Shown here: positions 53,201 through 62,200 of the stretch, piece after piece | How positions within the stretch are numbered: the stretch's first letter is position 1 | Layout of the letters: every line of letters starts with the position of its first letter | Assembly: GCF_004210375.1 (NCBI RefSeq) | Contig: NC_134829.1 | Coordinates: forward strand, 32,442,034 to 32,506,033 | DNA: 64,000 bases | Direction of reading: 5' to 3' | Source of the DNA: Tachypleus tridentatus | Lineage: Eukaryota > Arthropoda > Merostomata > Xiphosura > Limulidae | The notes under the pieces: generated by a model | Told to the model about the DNA's origin: nothing | The model's database searches: none | Seen by the model: only the letters and a program-made list of their open reading frames with translations | Position numbers and translations under genes: made by a program

Positions 53201-56200
53201 AAGGAGAGAAGCTAGTCAGTAGCTCTAACTTCTAAAAGAACTTTATATTGCTCTCTGAACCAAGGAGAGAAGCTAGTCAGTAGCTCTAACTTCTAAAATA
53301 ACTTTATATTGCTGTCTGAACCAAGGAGAGAAGCTAGTCAGTAGCTCTGCCTTTAAAAAGAACTTTATATTGCTCTCTGAACCAAGGAGAGAAGCTAGTC
53401 AGTAGCTCTAGCTTCTAAAATAACTTTATGTTGCTCTCTGAACCAAGGAGAGAAGCTAGTCAGTAGCTCTAACTTCTAAAATAACTTTATATTGTTCTCT
53501 GAACCAAGGAGAGAAGCTAGTCAGTAGCTCTAACTTCTAAAATAACTTTATATTGTTCTCTGAACCAAGGAGAGAAGCTAGTCACTAGCTCTATCTTCTA
53601 AAATAACTTTATATTGCTCTCTGAACCAAGGGCAGAAGCTAGTCAGTAGCTCTATCTTTAAAAATAATTTTATATTGCTCTCTGAACCAAGGAAAGAAGC
53701 TAGTCAGTATCTCTAACTTCTAAAATAACTTTATATTGCTCTCTGAACCAAAGAGAGAAGCTAGTTAGTAGCTCTAGCTTCTAAAAGAACTTTATGCTCT
53801 CTGAACCAAGGAGAGAAGCTAGTCAGTAGCTCTAGTTTCTAAAATAACTTTATATTGCTCTCTGAACCAAGGAGAGAAGCTAGTCAGTAGCTCTAACTTC
53901 TAAAATAACTTTATATTGTTCTCTGAACCAAGGAGAGAAGCTAGTCACTAGCTCTATCTTCTAAAATAACTTTATATTGCTCTCTGAACCAAGGGCAGAA
54001 GCTAGTCAGTAGCTCTATCTTTAAAAATAATTTTATATTGCTCTCTGAACCAAGGAAAGAAGCTAGTCAGTATCTCTAACTTCTAAAATAACTTTATATT
54101 GCTCTCTGAACCAAAGAGAGAAGCTAGTTAGTAGCTCTAGCTTCTAAAAGAACTTTATGCTCTCTGAACCAAGGAGAGAAGCTAGTCAGTAGCTCTAGCT
54201 TCTAAAAGAACTTTATATTGCTCTCTGAACCAAGGAGAGAAGCTAGTCAGTAGCTCTAGTTTCTAAAATAACTTTATATTGCTCTCTGAACCAAGGAGAG
54301 AAGCTAGTCAGTAGCTCTAACTTCTAAAAGAACTTTATATTGCTCTCTGAACCAAGGAGAGAAGCTAGTCAGTAGCTCTAACTTCTAAAATAACTTTATA
54401 TTGCTGTCTGAACCAAGGAGAGAAGCTAGTCAGTAGCTCTGCCTTTTAAAAGAACTTTATATTGCTCTCTGAACCAAGGAGAGAAGCTAGTCAGTAGCTC
54501 TAGCTTCTAAAATAACTTTATGTTGCTCTCTGAACCAAGGAGAGAAGCTAGTCAGCAGCTCTAACTTCTAAAATAACTTTATATTGTTCTCTGAACCAAG
54601 GAGAGAAGTTAGTCAGTAGCTCTAACTTTAAAAGAACTTTATATTGCTCTCTGAACCAAGGAGAGAAGCTAATCAGTAGCTCTAACTTCTAAAATAACTT
54701 TATATTGCTGTCTGAACCAAGGAGAGAAGCTAGTCAGTAGCTCTGCCTTTAAAAATAACTTTATATTGCTCTCTGAACCAAGGAGAGAAGCTAGTCAGTA
54801 GCTCTAACTTCTAAAATAACTTTATATTGCTGTCTGAACCAAGGAGAGAAGCTAGTCAGTAGCTCTGCCTTTTAAAAGAACTTTATATTGCTCTCAGAAC
54901 CAAGGAGAGAAGCTAGTCAGTAGCTCTAACTTCTAAAAGAACTTTATATTGTTCTCTGAACCAAGGAGAGAAGCTAGTCAGTAGCTCTAATTTCTAAAAT
55001 AACTTTGTATTACTCTCTGAACCAATAGTAAGATTTATTTCCACTTATATAATGAACATACAGTTTAGAGAATGTTCTATGATGTCGAATCTCGAACTTT
55101 TGAGTTTTCGGTACCCAACCTAGAACTGGAACCTTTAGGCCACTTCTGACCGACGAACACAAAAGATGTATTCACTTTTGACGAGTTACTATGTCATTAC
55201 ACCCTCCGTCTCCCCTAATGGTTCAGCTGCGCTTATAACGCTAAAGTTCAAAGTTAGGTTCTGCGAAGAGCAGTGCAGCGTAATACCTTATTATGAAATG
55301 TTGTGCTTAGCTGAAAAAAAAAAGCCATTTATTTATCTGTAACAGCATAAATTTCGTCTGTTTTCGGTGACAGTTAACCAAAATGCATGTTGGCTGTTTG
55401 TTTAAAGTTACGCACGAAACTATGTAATGGGCTATCTGTTCTTTGCCCAATTTTTAGCATTGTAATCCGCAGACGTATCGTTGTGTCACTGGAGACGGGC
55501 AGAAACATGATATACGTTGCTAGTATTAAAACATAGAGTTATATTACTTATATTTTTATGTTTTAAGGTTTTCATAGCGTTAAAGAGCCATCATTAGTGC
55601 TAGTACACCATCCATTAGTTACCAAACGGGCTGTCATTACCAGCCAACTGAATAGAATTGAAAATAATCGGTTATACCATTGATAATAAAACGCAAACCA
55701 GATTGAAAGTTCAAAAAATACTGTTGTCCAATGATTATCCAATGGTTACATTACCAATATATTCTACGATATTGCTTCACGAGATTTTAACAAGCGATAG
55801 CAAGAACAAACAAAAAAATATCGTTTCATGAATAAGGCCTTTCGTGAATAAACCTTTAACCGTTTGTTTTCATGAAGTATTTAGAGGTCTGGTTTGAATA
55901 CCCATATCGTACATAAAACATGTAAACACTGAAAGATATACTTACTCGATCAGCTTTCAATAACAACATTGCATGGAAGTCAAAAAGTACTTTCCTAAAG
56001 GACAATAGGTTAGAGAAATCTCACACACTTAGGAACACTCTCTATGAAATAACGCGTACACAGAGTCCAGCCACATGTGTAACCGAATACAGCCATTAGA
56101 TACATGATCGTTTGAAAGAACACATTCGTGCTACTACAAATCTAGACAGCATAGAAGCAACCACTGAACATTAGATCAACTCGCATGGCATGATGAACGA

Positions 56201-59200
56201 GACACCTTATCAGATCAAAGGCTTAGAGATTTGTTTCAACTTTGTGAGCAAAATATTTCAGTAATATTTGTTCATCCAATCTAAATGTCCTTCCATTAAC
56301 AGATGCAATGCCTGGCTTCCATACGTAAATGCTAAAAAACAAAAATATATCTTACATGATATAATAACAGATTTATGGATATGGCGAATTAACTATAATT
56401 GTTCTAATATGTTCATTTAAGAATATATTCTTTATCTAGTTTATTAGGGTTCTTAAATAATTAAAACAGTGTATAATAATAATATTCCAATTCGTCGTAT
56501 CCATCGTCGACGACGCTTTTCACCCATTTAGGACTTTTAAGACCCCCAGGGATACCAACAAACACAGTCGTTGTCAAAACACTACGTACAAATACCATTT
56601 GTTACAATAATTGTTAGGGCGTGAACGACTTTTAGAAGCTGGCGAAACATGATTATAACTAACTTCACTCATAATAAGGCATTAGCTTTAGGCCTAATGT
56701 ATTTCTTACTCACTACATTCTTTATCTGGTTACTTTTGATAAGAGGAGTGTCTAAGGTTTTAATTTATTATTTCATTTCTCGTATTCAATATAAACTTAA
56801 ATTAACGTTTACCTCTTTTCCAATTCGTAGGTCTTGTGCCACCAATCGTTGCAAGTTTAATTATGGGAAAATTTGGCCAGTTTCTGGTTTTGCTAATGAT
56901 TCTAATGGCAGTGACGTCAACAGGATCAGCAGAAGTTATTGCTGTAACGTCTCTTCTCGTCTACGACGTATATCAGTTCTACTTAAAGGTAATATTAACT
57001 TACACTTCAGTACTTAGAGATAAAGGTAATATTCACTTACACTTCAGTACTTATAGATAAAGGTAATATTCACTTACACTTTAGTACTTAGAGACATATT
57101 GTATGAACGAAGATAAATAAATAGTTGTTCAACATGTCTTCAATATATTTCATGCATTATATCAGAAAACAAATAAAGGAATGTAACCTAAGGCTGATCA
57201 GATACCGTGCTAGGTTTTATTAAATTTCAAAGTGTGAAATATTTATTATACTCTGCTATTAAGTACCATTAATACATGGATTACCAGTTTCTTGATCATG
57301 AAATGCTGTGCTTAGCTGCCACAAAAGGCTCGGCATGGCCTGGTGGGTTAAGGCGTTCGACTCGTAATCCGAGGGTCGCGATTTCGAATCCCCGTTGCAC
57401 CAAACATGCTCGCCCTTTCAGTCGTGGGGGGCATTATAATATGATGGTCAATCCCACTATTCTTCGGTAAAAGAGCAACCCAAGAGTTGGTGGTGGATGG
57501 TGATAACTATCTGCTTTTCCTCTAGTCTTATACTGCTAAATTTGGGACGGTTAGCGCAGATAACCCTCATGTAGCTTTGCGCGAAATTCAAAACAAATCC
57601 TGACTTAAAAACATATATTTTCTTCGCTAATTCACAAAGCAACAGAAAAGTTTATTTTACGTAACACATTGTTCTTCCCTAGCTTCATGATTTTGCTGGA
57701 TCCAAAATAGCTCCGCCATTTTGTTTGTATTAGAAAAAAAATGAAATAATAAAACTACGGAATATAATCCAGTCATCTACAAAAATAATAAACAAACCTA
57801 CAAACCTTACAGGGTTATTCAGTTAAGAGATCGCTTTAACAAAGTATTCCAGTCATAAAATGGAAAAAACAAAAGAATTAGGTACTTTTGTTGATTTAAT
57901 ATATATGTGTGTATGCCTATTTTCCACAGATGTGGTACAATTTACATTTCTTTTTAGGCTCAATAAACACTGAAAGGAACAAGTAAATAACCGTTTTATT
58001 TCAGATGAACTAATACACACTGTTGGTAGAGCAAATCTGAACAACATTAAAGTTTGTTTTTGTTGTTATTTTCTCTGTTTTGCTCAAAATCGGGAATTGT
58101 TGTTGATGGTCGGACAGTGTCATTTCACTTCATTCTTGCCTATTGATGAAAATATCCCACCATTAACAACAAAGCCAGATTCAACCTATTCTAAAGCGTG
58201 TATGAGTGTCTTCGTATCAAAGATACATATGAATGTTGTGACATATCTATATTAGTTGTGATATATGTATTAAGGAGGTAAGTGAATTTTGTAGTATATA
58301 TATAAAACATATATATTGAAGACATAAATATTATATAGATTGGGAAATGTTAGAGTCAAATTATAAGGGAGAGAGATGCTTAGAAACAGTTAAAGATGAA
58401 TTTCTTCTATAACTGGTTGTGGACCGAACTAGGAATAATGTTATTTTAAATTTATTGTTAACTTCTAACACATAAATTGTTGGCAAGGTAGAGGTTGAGG
58501 AATATTCGGATGTATTGTTCAATTAGATTTGGTATTTCGCTGCATATACAGAATAATAATAAGAACTTGGTTACATATTAAAAACAGAAAACAAATTTTA
58601 AATGGATGAGACAACAATGCTGTCTATTACGTAACTAAATTAATTGAAGATAATAATCAAATGTGGATTTTTTTTAAATAAATTATTATGTGTTCAATAT
58701 ACACATGTTCCTTATGGAGAAAAATATGGCTGCAAGTAAAAACATATTTCAGTTCACCAAGGTTATAAAGGATAAAACTAATGAAAATCATTAAAAATAT
58801 AAAAAAATCTAAACTGAATGTAATGATGATAATTTAAATAATTATAGAGAAACAACCAAGGTGATCAAACAGGAAGCTAGAAAGTAAAAACATATGTGAA
58901 AAAACTGGCTGAAAATCTAGAAAGAAAATAAGGATTTCTTTAGATACATAAAGGGTAATCAAAATGTTAGGATAGGAGGAGGACCTTTCAAGGATCATAC
59001 ATGAATGTTAGGATAGGAGGATGACCTTTCAAGGATCATACATGAATGTTAGGATAGGAGGAGGACCTTTCAAGGATCATACAGGAATGTTAGGATAGGA
59101 GGAGGGCCTTTCAAGGATCATACAGGAATGTTAGGATAGGAGGAGGGCCTTTCAAGGATCATACATGAACGTTAGGATAGGAGGAGGGCCTTTCAAGGAT

Positions 59201-62200
59201 CATACAGGAATGTTAGGATAGGAGGAGGGCCTTTCAAGGATCATACAGGAATGTTAGGATAGGAGGAGGACCTTTCAAGGATCATACATGAATGTTAGGA
59301 TAGGAGGAGGACCTTTCAAGGATCATACAGGAACGTTAATATTTTATTATTATGGGATAGTTGGATTATTATCATCTGTATAAGTTATAGTTTTTCATCA
59401 GGTTTTATTAATAAATCTTTAATCAATATTTTTTATACTGTAAAGTTACCGACAAGAAAAAAAAATGGACGAGATGATTACGTCAGTTCTGAGCTTGTTA
59501 CGAAAAGATCTGGGATGCTCAAGTATAGAATCATAATATATATATATATATACTGAATACTGAATGTTACAATATATGTATATATTGAATACTGAATGTT
59601 ACAATATATGTATATATTGAATACTGAATGTTACAATATATATATACTGAATACTGAATGTTACAATATATATATACTGAATACTGAATGTTACAATATA
59701 TATATGTATATATACTGAATACACAGATTACTTATGGTATATCTACTAAACGTTACGGTATACACATGAATGTTACAATATATATATATCTACTAAAAAC
59801 ACAGATCACTTATAATATATCTACCAAACACACGTTTAAATGTTATGGTATTCGTACTGAACATACACGTGAATGTTACAATATTTATATACTGAAAACC
59901 CAGATCATTGTTACGGTGTACTTACTAAACACACATTTGAATGTTACGGTGTACGTACTGAAAATACACATGAATGTTACAATATATATATATACTGAAG
60001 ATACGAGTTGCTGTTACAGGAAATGTATATTAGAGACACGTGAATGATATATTGTATATGTTAACAAATGTTTTTGATATCATGTAAATAATAAAGGTAC
60101 TGGTGAATGTTGTGGGAGTGAAAATTAATGCATGTTACATCATATATACAGGTGATTGTTATGGTACATGTATATGTATTTATATTGATACCTATGTGAC
60201 TGTAACGTTACATGTATTGAAAACACATGTGAATATTACAGTGCACATTGTAGAAAAAGAGAATTTTACAGTATACATTGAAGACACAAATGAATGTCTT
60301 AGTGATAGTATTAAACACTCATGTGCATGTTATGGTACTGAAGACACAAATGAATGTCTTAGTGATAGTATTAAACACTCATGTGCATGTTATGGTACTG
60401 AAAACACACATGAATGTCTTAGTGAAAATATTAAACACTCATGTGCATGTTATGGTACTGAAGACACACATGAATGTCTTAGTGAAAGTATTAAACACTC
60501 ATGTGCATGTTATTGTACTGAAGACACACATGAATGTGTTAGTGATAGTATTAAACACTCATGTGCATGGTATGGTACTGAAGACAGACATGAACGCTGT
60601 CGTATATCCTGAAGACAGAAGTTATTGTATAATTATTGAAATGTAAAAGTTACTGGACATGCACTAAAGCATATTGTGTGCAGTACATATAGAAGACCCA
60701 ACTGATTGTTATGGTATGTATACTGTAGACACAGGAATTCTGTGGTATACATTGAACATACAAGTAAACTTAATTTTGTTTGTATTAAAGACACATTTGA
60801 ACGTTACGATATATATGCATTGAAGACACACATCAATATTATATTATGTCTACTGAAGACACACCTTTATATGCGTGAATGTTAAGATAGACATTACAAA
60901 CACGTGATTGTTACAATATATATCCAAATCATTTGTGAATTTCAGGATGTGTGTGTATATATATATTTCAAGCAAGTGAAGGCTATGCCATGTATATGAA
61001 GATACAAGTAAGTGCTACAGTATATATATATCTAAGAAATATGTGAATGTTATTATGCAGATATATGTATGTGTTTTAGTTATACGTGTAATTGTTTTGG
61101 GAAGTATGGTGAGTGAAAGATGTTAATCTGATGTTCATCTGTTCACCTTAAAAATATTTCCAGCCATTCCGTTCTACCAACGACGTCAATAGCTGTATTC
61201 TGTGTGGAAAGCAGCGTGGAAGATGGGCTAATCCTCGAGATATGTGTACTTGTGAAAGTATGACTTTCTGTAAACCTTGCAAAGAAGATGACAGGTGAGT
61301 CTTCTACAGAGATAAACGGATGTATAGGGCGTTCTGGAATTTAATTTATTAATCTTTAATTACAGATTTCGAAATAATACAGGATAAATAATGCATATAA
61401 CTAATACCACAGTATGTCAGTTACTTCTTATTACTGTGCTAAAACTTGACAGAAGTATACAAATCGTACACGTGCATCAGTCGTTGTGAAAAATGTAAGA
61501 ATAGTAAAACAAGGTATGAAAATGTCATACTGAGTCGCTCGTGTTTCGAGATAATTTCAAGATTGATTTTGTTGTTGAAATTAATGTCCTATTTTTGTAA
61601 ATTAAAACTAATGCAACATTCCTTGTTAAATTTAATATATTCATGCCAAGTGCCTTACAATTATCATAATACTAAGTGATTTATAGGTCCAGGAACAGCA
61701 GCAAAAGGCCTGTGAAGCCGAGATTCAAGTGTAGAACTCACGGAGAATTTCGAGAGTACTATGAAAGTCTAGGAAGCCTGAAGAATTGGTGCATGCTTAT
61801 GTCTAGCCTCGCCATAATACCTTTGACTGCTGCTTTAAACGTTACTGGCGTAGGTGTTTTTTTAACTCTGTTTCCTGTCAAACACATTGTAGCAAAATGT
61901 AGCACAATAATAACAAGTTACAATATATTTGATCTTTTTATATACTCAATATAATATTAACGGAATAATTGAAGACATACTTCAATCATTTGGAGAAGAG
62001 CTACCGACTTTTCTCAACATGTGTGCTTAACATTAGAAGTATCTTACTCACACAGTTATCTTCTGTAGTGCAGCTCTACTCATCAGTGATGACGAGAAAA
62101 TCCACTTGTAGAGAAATATATATGTAGGAAAAGATCTGCCACAACAAAAAACTAGAGAAACTAAGATGCAAACAACAGAAAAGACACCAACACGACAAAC

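Larger units (their letters stand above)
45261..56830 (+). other. DUR3 intron 6 (11.57 kb)
   Basis: The largest intron. Contains an LTR, six or more SINEs, two coding-like small exons and a 4.6-kb satellite. Confidence 0.85.
56989..61163 (+). other. DUR3 intron 7 (4.18 kb)
   Basis: Contains a SINE, a 41-bp array, AT-rich repeats and a 60-bp array. Confidence 0.85.
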
